Positions 1 through 13,536 are shown, counted from the stretch's first letter. The stretch is 64,000 nt of DNA from Sycobia sp. Sy_11 (GCA_018907035.1 JACCIC010000029.1:3164501-3228500), one strand, 5' to 3'. The notes: generated by a model not told the origin, from the letters alone. Numbers and translations: made by a program.

Positions 1-141
1 ATATATATATATATACATCTAACAAAATCCATTATAAGTTCGTTAATTCAACCGTGATATTACGCATTAGGCCGAAAAGTCAACGGTTAAGTTCTGTGTA
101 TGCGTTTAGCGCTTACAGCCACGAGCACCGGAATTAGTAAA

Positions 142-144
<3 letters not shown>

Positions 145-191
<47 letters not shown>
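145..191. repeat. (TA)n microsatellite
   Basis: Uninterrupted, 47 bp. Another short TA run opens the window at 1-15. Confidence 0.98.
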
Positions 192-192
<1 letters not shown>

Positions 193-370
193 CCATGGGC
201 TCAAAGGTAGAGCTGCGGCTTATCCTCCCCCCTATCCACCCCTCACTTCCACTCTATCCAGCTCGAACCGTCAAAAAATCAAGAGTTCCAGACGATACTC
301 CGGGCTCGTTGTCAAGAAAATCCGTAACGGCAGGCGCTTCGCGGGGCTAAATTTCGTTCTTGCGCGCGTG

Positions 371-386
371 TATACATACATACATG

Positions 387-430
<44 letters not shown>
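371..430. repeat. (TACA)n-(TA)n compound microsatellite
   Basis: TACA units to 391, then 39 bp of AT. Confidence 0.97.
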
Positions 431-435
<5 letters not shown>

Positions 436-469
436 GCGTGCCTGCGTCTCTGCGCGTCCACAAAACTAG

Positions 470-960
470 GATAATCCGCACCAGGCCGCCGGTACGCGGC
501 TAATCTCTAAGCCGCGCCGACACCGCGCGACACGCCAACCGACCATTAAAGGAACGGCGGCGGCGCCCGCGCCCGCGACCCGAGACCGTAACAAAAGATA
601 ACAATATATACATACGCGCACGCACGCACGCATGCAGAAGAGGCTCAAAGGGATTTAACCTCCCTGGCCCCCGGTTCCGCGAGCCGCGCCCCGTCTCTGC
701 GTCCGTCCGCGCAGACTCGCGCGGTCGCGCCTCTCAAAAAGCGCATCGTAAACGCCGGCTCGGAGATTATTCTCGGCTCTAGCCGCGGCCCCCGAAAAAT
801 CAGCCCGCCGCGATCCGCGGGCGCGCTCGGGCCGAGCGGTCGTCGCGGGACACTTTCCGGAATTTCATTAATGGCAATGAAGGAAGGTCGCCGGGGATAG
901 GGCGAGAGGACCGGCGGCGATCGGTTGGGCGGGAGAGCGGGAGGGCGGGAGGGGGCATTT
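470..960. other. CpG-rich, GC-rich island
   Basis: Rich in CG steps (for example CGGCGGCGGCGCCCGCGCCC near 555). Overlapping ORFs here are low-complexity and read equally on both strands. No core promoter recognized. Confidence 0.7.
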
Positions 961-1052
961 ATACATACGATTCCGAGCCGGGCAATGAAAAACGTCCGCG
1001 CGCGCAAACCGACTTGCTCGCGTGGGCTTTGTGCGATGCGGGGATTTATATA

Positions 1053-1055
<3 letters not shown>

Positions 1056-1094
<39 letters not shown>
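1056..1094. repeat. (TG)n microsatellite
   Basis: 39 bp, followed by a short GC run at 1096-1105. Confidence 0.98.
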
Positions 1095-1097
<3 letters not shown>

Positions 1098-1560
1098 CGC
1101 GCGCGCATATATAGATGTACGTATATTCCTCTTGTCCGTACCGCAGCGCACTGCCCCTTCCATTCGCGTCCAGCGCACATTTATACAGTCGAGTCGGTTG
1201 ACTTATTGTCATGTCGTCGTCGCCGTCTAAACTATTTTATCGGGGCGGTCCTTTTGTTCGGCCGTTAGAGGCGTTATTATTATGCAGGTTAACCTATGCT
1301 CGCAGCCGCCTCTCCGCGCCTTTTTTCTCTTGCTCTCTCTATAATATACCTGCGGACGGGCGGTGATTCTCCCCGCGTGCGCGCACGCTAGAGCGGTGAC
1401 ATTTACTGGCACGCCTCACCCCTTCTATCCCTCCGCCGTGTGGGTCATGAATATGCAGAAGGGAGCCCGCGCACGGGCGATGATTCGAATGACGAATTTG
1501 CTTTTATGCCGTGCTATGATAATTGCGCAGGTAAGAGTTTTTCAAAAGGTAGCAGGGTAC

Positions 1561-3240
1561 TAGAAACATAACTGTTAAAGATAAGTCAACTGAGCGTGCA
1601 TAAAAATTCACCGATGCTGACAATTCAAATCGCACTTGAATTTTAATGTCCATAAATCCAGAAGAAAAATTCATTATCACTGCTGATAGGTAATAATCCT
1701 CTATGGATATTTATGAAAAAATACCGTATCATTTATTATCTCTTAAGGTCTTCTTTGTAAATTGTAAATTTTTATCGAGTTCCGAATTTTTAATTAACAT
1801 ATGCAAATACGATACCACTGTATTCATGCAGCACATATTAAATGCACGAAAGCTAGGTCATAAATTCAGATACAATATTATCCTTTTGAATTCTTCCAAG
1901 GTAATTTTTTGCCGTTTGCGAGAGTGATTAGTCACCAGATAGATATGGAATACCTGTATTCTCTATAAATCGAAATTATTTAAAGAAAATCGAGTAGATC
2001 CTTTTTGAACAAAAAACTTAAAATTTACAATTTTATACATTGTATAAATCAATAAAATAAGATTTATTAACGATCAATCATTGAGTCAAGTATGAGATAA
2101 TATGAAATGGTAAACTAGATTTTACACGCATTTTCAAAAACTTTATTAATATTAATCTATGAGTGCATAATCATAAATTTCATATGAGCGTTATGAAAAC
2201 TTCAGTGATCTTCATCTGATGTTTCATTACTATAGGAATTTGGAAAAAAATTCATGGGATATTTTAGGAATATTCGTTAATATTTGACTTAAATTGTAAT
2301 AGTATTCAATTCCAAAATTCATAAACCAACTATTCCTAAACGAAATTTCATTGTCAAAAATTCTGAAATCTAACTATAACTTTTATCACTAAAAAATTAT
2401 TGAAAGATCAGTCGCTTTTAACAGTGTATGTATCGCATATATTAATACCGTCCTATTTGTCATCTATCGATGAAGTGAATGTATGATTACGAGTAAAATT
2501 TCACCACCATAACGTTTCGGTAACGTGACGAAAGATTTGACGAGAATTTTTTACTGTATAAAATTTACTAGATTTCAATAATAAAAAAAGAATCGTTCAA
2601 AACGGTTTCTTAATACGATGACCAATCATAATTTACAAAATAGTTCTAGAAATAATGAAAACTACGTTAAATAATGGAAATTGTCATCGCGTCGAAAAAT
2701 CATTAAAATTTGTCAGAGGTGTCCCGATGTTATGACGGTTCCATTTTACTCCGACATCTCCTTATGCATACTGCGTGAAAACAATTATATTGGCACACGC
2801 TGCGAAAAATTGCCAGAGCTATTGATTTGGAAAAGGGAGTAAAATTCGAACTCGTCGACAATGAATAGCAGCAGCGCTTGGAAAATTTTGGCATTCTTTT
2901 AAGCTAAGTACGATAATATTCTTAACATGCATATGCTAGAGATTTTAATAATTTTTGGCAGTGTACACTTTGCTAAAATCTCTGAAACTTTTATGAAAAT
3001 TATCGAAATACCCAACGATCTACATGTATTAAAAATACATGATCGTTATGCATACCAAATTTTTGAACAAAAGTTGACCAATCTTACCCTTTAATTGGCA
3101 ACTGTTCATCAAATTGTGCGTAAACCTAAATTTTTTCATTAAGGGAAGAGAGAACATTTGCTAATTTTTTAACCAATGACAAGAGAGTATATAATTAATA
3201 ATAATAAATGACAATGATATAATTAATAATAATAAAAGAT
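1561..3240. other. AT-rich single-copy DNA, no gene seen
   Basis: A 74-codon plus-strand frame (1703-1927) is the best ORF and resembles nothing. ATTTTACTCC (2745) and GGGAGTAAAAT (2837) form an isolated inverted pair. Confidence 0.6.
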
Positions 3241-3248
3241 TGTGAATA

Positions 3249-3379
3249 TAGGGGGGGTGGCTCCAGAATTTCAGGGACCCTGGGCCGAAGCCCCAAAGCC
3301 CTTGAGTAAATCCAATCCCGGTCCCTTCGCTCGCCTTTCGCGCCGATACCGACCACGATCGGTATACCTGACACTGTCA
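3249..3379. repeat. GC-rich interspersed segment, possible hAT-type transposon end
   Basis: A GC-rich block abruptly bounded by AT-rich DNA. It begins GGGGGGGTGGCTCCAGAATT, continues through CCCTGGGCCGAAGCCCC, and contains a 7-bp hairpin (ATACCGA 3346-3352, TCGGTAT 3359-3365). The GGGxGGxTCCAGAATTTCAGGG...CCTGGGCC wording resembles ends of hAT-like non-autonomous elements. No second end or 8-bp duplication was found. Confidence 0.25.

Positions 3380-3407
<28 letters not shown>
3380..3407. repeat. (TA)n microsatellite
   Basis: 28 bp, at the edge of the GC-rich possible hAT end. Confidence 0.97.
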
Positions 3408-3413
<6 letters not shown>

Positions 3414-3504
3414 GTATCGCATGTAAGGCTTTATAAGTCGTCCCTCGCGCTCGGATTTTTCTTTTCTCCCTTTCATCCCTATGGAGCTCTACTAATCCTA
3501 TTTG

Positions 3505-3507
<3 letters not shown>

Positions 3508-3560
<53 letters not shown>
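3508..3560. repeat. (TA)n microsatellite
   Basis: 53 bp. Confidence 0.98.
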
Positions 3561-3566
<6 letters not shown>

Positions 3567-3869
3567 TGGTGTTTCGTGACGCGCGCGCGAGCCGTTAGAT
3601 CGCGGTACGATGTCTAATATAAGTAGGGAATTGTCATCGGCAGGAAGAGACGCGAGATTTGCCGGCGTGAAGGAAGCTCCTCTGCATTTCTCGACGATTT
3701 TGGAGGGGGGAGGGTCTGTCAAAAAACGGGGCTTTCTCTTTTATATACAGGGGATCGGTTAAACAGGCACACGGGGCCCCAATGAATGGTGGACTTATGA
3801 TATTATAGAATACATAGAAAATTGTGTCCATAGAACGAGCGTATTTGAGTATGGAGGGTGATGAGTGGG

Positions 3870-3874
<5 letters not shown>

Positions 3875-3922
<48 letters not shown>
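3875..3922. repeat. (GA)24 microsatellite
   Basis: 48 bp, uninterrupted. Confidence 0.98.
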
Positions 3923-3925
<3 letters not shown>

Positions 3926-4830
3926 TGGAACATTTCCAATAGTGATAGAGAAAAGAAGAAATAGCGATATATCTAAGGCAAATCTACATATTTCCACGAG
4001 TGGTTTAAATCTTTGGCGGTATTCCTTTTCTGTAATGGACATTATTATTATTCTGATTGTTTCTTTTTTCACAAACCGATGCACGAAGAAAAGCTTATTG
4101 GGGTACTCGACGAATATTCTTGTATACATTATGTACACACACGCACGTTATGAATTAATGTGCATTATTGTTCTCTTTCTATTTCTCTCTGGTCACGATG
4201 GAATTGCATGATGTACAAAACTATATTCCGAATGATACATATACTTGGATTATGCAGAGAATAATGCATACATTCGAGTACTATGTATAAGTAAACGTTT
4301 TATAAGCTTCCCATTATAATAGATGCAAATGGATAAACTGCCTGTTACAAAATAGGTCGTCGATAGAGCTAATGCGTTCCCGGTGTAATCTTCGATATAT
4401 CGAATTCGTGTATGTACATATAATATAAATTTATGGGAATGGACAGGAAAAGAAGGGGGCACTTTTCAGAGATCCCTTCCGAGTTTCTGAATCTTGTATA
4501 CGCAGGCTCGCGCTAAAAAATTGATTCGCCCAACTAGAATTCATTTGTTATATAATGTACGTGTTAAATGGACTGGAAATCAGAACGAAAAATTACAATG
4601 GTATCGATTTTACATTATTACGGCCCGGCAGCTCGTGCATTCTTCATAGTTCCCGGGGAAGAGAGGAGAGAGTGAAAGAGAGAAAATGAGAACAAGTTTA
4701 TACAAGATTAAAGCTAGACCGTCCTCGCAAATAATTGGTCTTTAAAAATACACCGGAGGTTAACTACGTCTAAATACCTGTCTCACTCTCTCTCTCACTC
4801 TTTCATTATACATTCATTCAAGCATTTTCC

Positions 4831-4833
4831 CTT

Positions 4834-4863
<30 letters not shown>
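4831..4863. repeat. (CTT)11 microsatellite
   Basis: The longest pure trinucleotide array in the window, 33 bp. Confidence 0.98.
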
Positions 4864-4864
<1 letters not shown>

Positions 4865-6720
4865 TATAGCCGTCGTCAATCGTTAACGCCCCCTTTTTCT
4901 CCCTTCATTCTTCACTGTCGATGTATCTCCGCAGTTTTACCTGTGCACAGTATGTACAAAGGCCGCCCCGTGCACTTTTTCAATGGCCCAGTTTGGTTTA
5001 TTCATTTGGAAGAACGGTGGTAATAGCCATGCCGTTCGTAATTTACGAGCCGTAAGATTTTCTTCAGAATAGAAGGCTATCCAGAGAAGATGGGATGATA
5101 TCAACATGACGTCAGGCTGTCTGTGAGATACCGAATGGTATGAGAAATAACTCGGAAATAGATGAGAAAGGAAGAATTGCTGCATATTGAGGAAGCATCA
5201 GAGGAAAACGTGATTTAACGATGTTTAAAGATATAGCTAACCAATATCTATATGAAATTTATATTTAAGATCTCTTCTGGTCGTACACTCTTCGTTGTAT
5301 TGAAATTTGTGGCGATTTATTAATTTTTTTTTTTTATTATTTGATCTTTGAAAAATCTGAGACGCGAGAATTTAAATATGTTTGAAATGTATATGTACAT
5401 ACTGGCTAGAACGTAATTAACAAATATTTAGTTAATATTCATTATGATAATTTTTTCCATTTTTTCCGAATTTTTTTACTTTGTTTTTGGACAATTGCAT
5501 AAAATTTTGAGGTATTTATAATCAGAAAAAATACCCTGGTTAACTATGCTTGTAATGCGAAAACAAGCAAAAATTAATTCGAAACTACATTAAATTTCGT
5601 TATTTTATCGAGTTTAAAAGCGTTTTTGCAATTTTTTTATTATTCTCAGCCGATCGCGCGAACATTTTCGAAATGTTTCAGGAAACGAGAGATCAAAATA
5701 TATACAATGGATGGCATGGCGGATGCAGAACAGAAAAAAAATTACTTCACGCCTCTTCGCATTTCACTTTCGACATGTTCCCCCCGTGCTTTTACGTAAT
5801 TATTCGCCATTTTCATGAAATACTTTAAATTTTTTAGATTTTTCAGACGAACAGACTGGTGATTTTCGCTCAAAAAGTGTAACACAATCACACGGGCTCT
5901 TGAGGAGAAAGAATGAAAAATGAACCGAAGGCTCGAAACCTATTTGTCGTTTATGAATTATAATTTTAAATATTATCTTCACTCGTTTATTAAATTTATG
6001 AAACTTATCACTATATTGTAAAGAAGGAGGGCGATAGTACGCCGAATCAATGCAAGAATTTCGCAAACGATTGCCACTATATTTGCAATCTCGTTTCTCT
6101 CTTCGTGTATATATATGTATATATATATATCAATATCTATATATCTATTGGTTCATATCTTTCTGAAAAACATACATGTGCATAGGGAAAAATCCAGCAA
6201 AATATAGTTATTTGGCGCTTCGAGCAAACAATGACGCTCGCACGGAGCCGATCAATATTTATTTAATACTTTTCTCGTAAATATCTCGATACACCGGGGA
6301 GGGATTGACGCGAACAATACGCTCTTCATCGCGAGCAAGAGCCTCGCGCTCGTGCAAATACACATACCTTTGACGAATATTTTCGAGTCTCTTCATCTAC
6401 ACACATATATACACATATACAGTATACAAAAATCCATAAATTAATCCGGCCGTGTACAACGGAAATTGCAGATGGCACGTAATAAATTTTTTCCTCTCGC
6501 ACTTTAGCGACGGAAAAATAATTTCTCCCTACAGAATGAAAGTAACATTTTCGCTATCTAGACTTGCAATAATTGGTTATGATAATTTGCTTTCGAAATT
6601 GAATATTAAAATATAAAAATAACATAGCGAATGAAGAATATTGAATAAAAATTAATTTACATCGCACCTAAGATGAACCAAACCTTTATTAAAAATTCAA
6701 AATTAAAGCAAAAGCAAATG

Positions 6721-6767
<47 letters not shown>

Positions 6768-7743
6768 AATTTATACATTTAAATTTTTTATAATTTTAAA
6801 CGTTTATATATTTCAAATTGTTCTTTTTGTATTAAACAATTTTTATTAAACAATTTATACGTGCTAAGAATTCTTACACCCCAAAAAATGGCAATAGATT
6901 ATTTTACCCATAGAAGAACATGAAAAAGAATATTTTTAAGGTATCAATGAAAATCAAGAAGACTATGCTCTTGAATATGCCCGGATTTGCGAGGTTATTT
7001 CAAGGCCAAAGTAATTTTGTATGGACATTCCTACTCTTGATTATTCAAATGATAAGAACTTAGTTTTCAGCGGCTACTGAATTGTTATGGCTATATTCAT
7101 TTGAAGAAAGGAAAAAAAATAATGATAATAAATATTTTTTAATTTAAATCAGCGAGCACGGAAAAGATGAAAAAGAATGGCAAACAAAACGTGTAAATCG
7201 GATTAAAAAATATATTATTTTATTTATACGTTTTGTCGGCGCCGTAAGTCGTATTTCTGCATAAAAATTTGACACCTACGTCTCGAGCTGCCCTGAAGCT
7301 TGGGCTGTATAGTTAGACGAATCGCCGGAACTCAAAAAATCCGTTACCCCGGAAAAAATGCTTTTAGAGAAAAACAAAACGAATATAACAAAAATGCCGT
7401 GCTACAACGATCACTGCAACATTTGAAATGTTATCTAAAATTTCTCTTGATTCCGGAAAATGTTTAAAAAAAAAAACCATAATTGTTATAATTAAAGACA
7501 TGAAATTTTACCTCCCGCGAGAGGCTATCACATTACATTCGTAATATCAAAAGTACGAGTTTACAAATTTTCAGCAAACTCGTCCGCGGTCGCTTTTCAC
7601 AAGTTAACCTTTACGATCGGAACACAAATAACAGTCTATATCCGACATTTATTTTAAGATCAACGTTGATTGTTATACATTTAAATGCAAAAAGATCGCG
7701 TTCTCATTATATACCCCTTCCGCACTGCTCGGTCGTTTCTGAA

Positions 7744-7746
<3 letters not shown>
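4864..7746. other. AT-rich DNA, no gene seen
   Basis: Only short frames (up to 88 codons, minus strand 6066-5800) with no recognizable content; one AT array inside. Confidence 0.6.
6725..6765. repeat. (AT)n microsatellite
   Basis: 41 bp. Confidence 0.98.

Positions 7747-7796
<50 letters not shown>
7747..7796. repeat. (AT)25 microsatellite
   Basis: 50 bp. Confidence 0.98.
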
Positions 7797-7800
<4 letters not shown>

Positions 7801-7863
7801 CTTTCGTCTCATTTCCTTACGTAAGAGCGCATCGAGTCCGCTGAGCTGGAGGAGGAGAATGAG

Positions 7864-7867
<4 letters not shown>

Positions 7868-7938
<71 letters not shown>
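7868..7938. repeat. (GA)n microsatellite
   Basis: 71 bp, the longest GA array in the window. Confidence 0.98.
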
Positions 7939-7943
<5 letters not shown>

Positions 7944-8108
7944 AATGACGGGCGCATGGCTAGAATACTCGTGAGGGCGATATAGACAGTAAGCAGGCAG
8001 GCAACGCTGCCCGCATTTTTATTCCTTTATTTCACAGTGCAGATGTGCGCATCGTGCGGCATTGCATTGCGACTATACTATTATATTTACATGTATATAG
8101 CAATTACG

Positions 8109-8110
<2 letters not shown>

Positions 8111-8154
<44 letters not shown>

Positions 8155-8231
8155 GTATTGTATATATATGTATATATGTATATATGTATATATATATATA
8201 TATGTATATATATGTATATATGTATATATAT
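8111..8231. repeat. (AT)n with periodic TG interruptions
   Basis: Pure AT to 8147, then about 80 bp of TATATATG-type units: an old array decaying by A-to-G changes or a higher-order repeat. Confidence 0.95.
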
Positions 8232-8389
8232 GGCGAATTTTCTATGGACTCCCACGCACAGTGGAATAGAATATTACGCATCCGTTGCGGTATGGAATAT
8301 CAACTCAATCGAGTTTCTATTGCGCCATTCTCTTTCTCTCACATCCTCTTTGGTCTATGAAGGACCACGAGTCCTTAGGCTCTAATAAA

Positions 8390-8426
8390 TACAATTCTAA
8401 TTCTAATTCTCTCTCTCTCGCGCGCG

Positions 8427-8459
<33 letters not shown>
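8390..8459. repeat. (AATTCT)n-(CT)n compound repeat
   Basis: Three TAATTC units run into CT with a CGCGCG interruption at 8419-8426. Confidence 0.93.
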
Positions 8460-8499
8460 ATGCGTTTACGCAATTAGATGCGACTCGATAATTATCCCC

Positions 8500-9600
8500 A
8501 CCCTCCACGGGCATGTACCGTCAAAAAACCGAATCTTTAAAATTCTGAGGGAAAACGATTAAATTACTGAGGAGATGCCTGCAAATAAAAAAAAGATATG
8601 TAATATAATATAAATCAGTATTGGTGCAAATTTGTATCTACTATTTTATATCTTTTATTACAAAATATACTAAATTAATTAAATTTACCAAATTTAATTG
8701 CGACAGTTAAATGTATATGAAATACGTTTTTGGCCAAAGAAGCTGAACGTTCAGTGGATGTGGGATTTGACACTCGAGGACGAGAAGTACGAGAAGAAGA
8801 TTCAAGGAATTGATTTTGAATTTATTTAATTTATACGACTTTTAAGAAAAAAATATTATAAATGTATGATCAATAAAATAAAATACCCTTAAGATTCCTT
8901 ACGTTTCATTTATATGCTTTTTGTGCAATACTAATTTTGCTCTTCGACTTTTTTTCCCACGAATCTACAATGCATCATTAATACATAAATCATAATAATT
9001 ATAAAAAAAATAATTATGAAAACTTACAGAATATCATTATATAAATCTATTTCAATATGACGATTGTATGAAATTCGAAAATGAATTAGAAATTCCGAAA
9101 AGCTTTGTTAAAACATATATACATCGAACCATCAACAGGATCCAACTGGACTCACAAAATGAACAAGGACTAAGTTAACATCATATCAACGGACTTGTCT
9201 GGAATGAGGTTTGACTTTAATACCACTTCCGTCTTCAACGCGCTGAGAAAAAAATTTTCTAACAAAACATACACGATTACATATAGTAATGAAATTATAG
9301 ATGTGTATAGATAATCTGATAAATTACCATACCCCCCGGCAAATTTTTAATAGAGCACAACATTTATAACTTTTAATTGAAAATTATTCGTCGTATGTAT
9401 TTACGCTCTTCAACCACACAATTAACAAATATTAGAACATTGTCCTCGTTACTTTTGATCTCCTGTGGCGCAACCAATTTAAACCTATACAGGGGGGTAT
9501 TTTAAAAACAGAAATAATAATGCGTCCCCTCGAGCGCTCACAGTTATGGGCGACCTTGGAATTAAAAATCATTCTCATTATAAGCCGCTCCCAGCGGATT
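8500..9600. other. AT-rich DNA, no gene seen
   Basis: No frame over 60 codons before 9520. CGCTGAGAAAAAAATTTTC at 9240 recalls the end of the 16.9-kb MITE but lacks the rest. Confidence 0.55.
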
Positions 9601-9618
9601 TCATCTTTCTGGATCGTT

Positions 9619-9652
9619 ATAATAATAATAATAATAATCTTATTATTATTAT
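9619..9652. repeat. (ATA)n/(TTA)n inverted triplet repeat
   Basis: ATA units followed by TTATTATTATT, so the two halves can pair. Confidence 0.9.
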
Positions 9653-9822
9653 CGCGATTGTTTTATGAGCGTCGTGTAAATTTTAATTTTTCGCTTGATC
9701 TGCTCCCCCTCCCCTCTACACGCGTTTCCCTTCCACACAGCCCGGAGCGAAGCTTCCGCGCACGCGCGATGTGTCAAAAACAGCAGAGCGGCTTTTTCCG
9801 CTCCGCGCCCACAAAGAGCACA

Positions 9823-9825
<3 letters not shown>

Positions 9826-9866
<41 letters not shown>

Positions 9867-9877
9867 TCTCCTTCTCT
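9826..9877. repeat. (CT)n microsatellite
   Basis: Pure to 9862, imperfect after. Confidence 0.97.
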
Positions 9878-10004
9878 ATTTCGCTTTGACAATGGGTATA
9901 ATGCGAATATTTAATTAATATGGTGGTGGAGGATGAGGAGGCGGTAGGTCCTTGCTCGCGCTCCGACCGAGGAAAAAAGCGAGAGGCTTTTGACGATCAA
10001 AGAA

Positions 10005-10008
<4 letters not shown>

Positions 10009-10054
<46 letters not shown>

Positions 10055-10091
10055 CATAGATATAGACATATATACACATACACATATACAC
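10009..10091. repeat. (TA)n-(CATA)n compound microsatellite
   Basis: 42 bp TA followed by CATA/CACATA units. Confidence 0.96.
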
Positions 10092-10249
10092 AGTTTTATG
10101 AGCTCGAGCACTCCGCGGGCCCGATGTTATTTTCAGACAGTACTATTAGTATTACCTCCCTCTCTGCTTTTTAGATCGACTCATCAGCCGCGGGGATTTT
10201 TGCGGGGTGCGCGGGTGCGCATTTCGTTTAACGAGCTGAAACGTTTTGT

Positions 10250-10252
<3 letters not shown>

Positions 10253-10307
<55 letters not shown>
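10253..10307. repeat. (TA)n microsatellite
   Basis: 55 bp. Confidence 0.98.
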
Positions 10308-10310
<3 letters not shown>

Positions 10311-10931
10311 CGCAAAAAATACATTAAAAGTAATCTATGATTTGATAGTTGAGTGCTTGTTTAATTAAAAATAGATCAATTTTTAGCTCGTGAAACTGAT
10401 CTAAAAGTTTATGTAACATTGTAATTAATACCATATATTGATATTGGAATTTCATAAATTTTAACATACTTACAAATATAAAATGATTATATATTTTGAA
10501 AAATTCTGAAAAGAGTTTATTAGAAGAGAAATATTATTTTAATTTTTCTTTGAAGATACAATTATATTACTGATATAGATTATAATTTATAGCATCTTTG
10601 TATTATTATTATGTAATTAATCATTTCTTGCTTCCGTTTAGATTTCGTACAATAGAAACAGTTATGAAAATGCATAAAGCGGATCTGTAAATCTCAGAAT
10701 TTTCCTTTATTAGAATATTTAGTATATAATAATTATTGCACCTTCTTTATTAGTATAAATCCTCCCGAATATTTCAAAAGATTTAATTTTTTTAAATTCA
10801 AGCGGGGAACGCTTTGTACGCGGAACTAGAATATACATACCAGAGACTTTTAAAGACGTTAAAGAAACGATGTATATAGCGTTATATATATATATACGTA
10901 TTTCGCAATATTAATACTCCGTACTCCGCAG

Positions 10932-10933
<2 letters not shown>
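10308..10933. other. AT-rich DNA, nothing recognized
   Basis: Stops in all frames; no repeats beyond short A/T runs. Confidence 0.6.

Positions 10934-10974
<41 letters not shown>
10934..10974. repeat. (AT)n microsatellite
   Basis: 41 bp. Confidence 0.98.
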
Positions 10975-10975
<1 letters not shown>

Positions 10976-11268
10976 TTCATCGTACACATACACTTTTCTC
11001 ATTTTCAAGAGGCTCGAGACATCTCGCCAAAGAAGAATCGTAGGTTAATATAGTGTACGACTTATCTTGCCGACTCCAGCCCCCTCCCTCCCCCCTTTCC
11101 ACTCGTTGAACATCCAAATGGCATAGAAAGAGCGCCCGGCGCCAATATTACACTTTCAGGTGTATTATAATATAATATCATAGGTATAATGTAGCGCTCG
11201 CACGGCTGCGCTAAGTCGAGTTGAAACTCTGCCCCTGAAAACCCCTGCGGTGATATTACACATTTATA

Positions 11269-11269
<1 letters not shown>

Positions 11270-11355
<86 letters not shown>
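11270..11355. repeat. (CA)n-(TA)n compound microsatellite
   Basis: 44 bp AC (11270-11313), junction CT, 40 bp TA (11316-11355). Confidence 0.98.
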
Positions 11356-11358
<3 letters not shown>

Positions 11359-12101
11359 TCATGTGCATAAAATACCGCGAGGGGGTGGAGAGAGCCTCTC
11401 CCCCTTCTCTCGAGCAGTTATCGATAAAAATTGAATAATTCAAAGGGCCGGCGTACACGTGCACACAGACATCCCTTTGTAACGGCGAGAGGCTTCTTTC
11501 CGTGTAGAACGTGAGAATGCGCGTAGTTATTATATATATAAACTTCGATGTGGTCGGTTCCAGCTCGGTGCGCGGAATAGCAATCGGTTTCTATATTATA
11601 TATATATATATATGATACTCTACCGTGGGTGTATCGACTGGAACACGCGTATATATAGAGATGCAGCGAATGAAACGGTTTTGCTACCTCTCTTATCGCC
11701 CCATACCTCGTCTCCGTCCGTGCCGGCTGCCCAGCTCGGATTCGCAATTTTTCCGTGACTTTTCGCGAGGATTTATAAATCGGCAATGGATGAAGAATAA
11801 AAAAAATACGATTCTCCCGTATTCCGGTAATCTTTTTCATTCTGTATATAATCAATTTAAAATTTTTTTACATATATGGTGTAGTCTATCGTTCGATGTT
11901 TATTTTCTGATGTACCGTGGATTCAAACAATTTCACTTATCCTTTCCCATACGTCAGAAGTTCATTTTCTGTTCACAACATAAAATAAAATATGTGTAAT
12001 CGGTATTATTATTATTGTTATTTTACACCCCTCATATATAGATTTAATAATCTGTTACATGTAGGATAGCATTGCATCGCAAATAACTCAAGAACTATCT
12101 G
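11356..12101. other. Mixed-composition DNA, no gene seen
   Basis: Frames of 145 (minus, 11855-11418) and 124 codons (plus, 11625-11999) overlap head-on and neither resembles a protein family. Short TA array at 11597-11613. Confidence 0.5.
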
Positions 12102-12108
12102 TCCTCTG

Positions 12109-12151
<43 letters not shown>

Positions 12152-12163
12152 CTCTCTATCTCT
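12102..12163. repeat. Imperfect (CT)n microsatellite
   Basis: Pure core 12115-12148. Confidence 0.96.
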
Positions 12164-12314
12164 TATTCCCGCTCCTATAATTCCAACATCAGTATTCCCA
12201 ACAACTTGTCTCGGAGAGACCCAGGACGCGGAAGTGCGCGTCGAAGACGGCATTGCAGGGCGTCGTTATACATGTATGAATAATATACAATATTGAAGTC
12301 ATTGCCGGAAGCAG

Positions 12315-12323
12315 TCTCTCTCT

Positions 12324-12357
<34 letters not shown>
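12315..12357. repeat. (CT)n microsatellite
   Basis: One TTCT interruption at 12327. Confidence 0.97.
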
Positions 12358-12360
<3 letters not shown>

Positions 12361-12459
12361 CTCTCAGACTGCCACGTACCCATACGTGGTACGTATGCAT
12401 ATAGATATATCCCATTATATGCGTGATAACGAGGGTACGACTATATAGCAGAGTATACA

Positions 12460-12870
12460 TAAGAAAGAGTGCCGACGTAGCGACGGCCCGCCTCGCGAGA
12501 GAGGCTTTTTTAGTCGCCGCGCGCGTTTTCGCCCGACCCGGGAAATAGGCGTTGGGATCGTGGAGCGGGGAGGGGGACAGTATTTCTTATCGCGCAGGTC
12601 AGGCGAGCGTGATTTTTTGCCTACCGCCTCCTCACCCCCCCTCCCGCCCATCCCGGCGCGTATCAGACTTAATTTAGTGAGTACAATTGTAGAGGGCGGT
12701 GGAGGGTAACGGTGGTGGGGTGGGGGAGGCTAGTTTTCTTTCTCAAGGTATCCGTCCGCGGACATTAAGGCCTGAGTAACGAGCGCGCAGGATTTTTTAC
12801 GATTTAGCCCGCGCTCCGCTGGTTTTTCGTACGCAGGCGAGGGTGCGAGGCGCACTTTCTTAAAGATTTT
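12460..12870. other. CpG-rich island with G-rich strand
   Basis: Contains GAGGGCGGTGGAGGGTAACG and TGGTGGGGTGGGGGAGG at 12690-12730. A 78-codon minus-strand frame (12415-12651) is Arg/Pro-rich and not recognizable. Confidence 0.65.
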
Positions 12871-13482
12871 TCCTGACGTGTACGCCGAGTTTTTAGAAAC
12901 GACTCCTACGAAAAACTTTATAAATATGGTTATTTGGATTATGGCTTGAGAAGTTGCTTTTTTACATTGAACAATGAGAAATTAATTTTTTAATGTGAGT
13001 ATCGCACCTGGAAAGAAGGGGATAGTTCATTATAAGATTAAATTACAACATTTCACATATACTACAGTTCTATGGAAAAATTTATATTTGAAACAAAGAG
13101 CCAAATTGCAAGTGAACGTAATATTAAGTTAAATCAATTGAAAATTTGTTTTCATAGCGCAGCGTCGGTCACAAGCAATTTCAATATTATCTCCAACATT
13201 ATCTACAACATTTCAAATTTTATTCCAACTTTTTTTCAATTTACTTAATTTGCATACATGATCCATCCATATATATATATAAGGATTAACGAGAAATAAG
13301 GCAAGTCGTATAGATTTCTTAATATGTTTGTAATGCCATTAAATGCTTCTGATTAAAAGAAAATTAAAATCAAAAGATAAAACTTAAATATATTTATAAT
13401 TAGAAAATCTGATGATATCGTTTTTAACTTTTGTTGAGTTCCTCTTTTTCGTTTCGTTCACGATTCGCTTTTTTCATAAAGG

Positions 13483-13483
<1 letters not shown>

Positions 13484-13534
<51 letters not shown>
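13484..13534. repeat. (TA)n microsatellite
   Basis: 51 bp. Confidence 0.98.
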
Positions 13535-13536
<2 letters not shown>

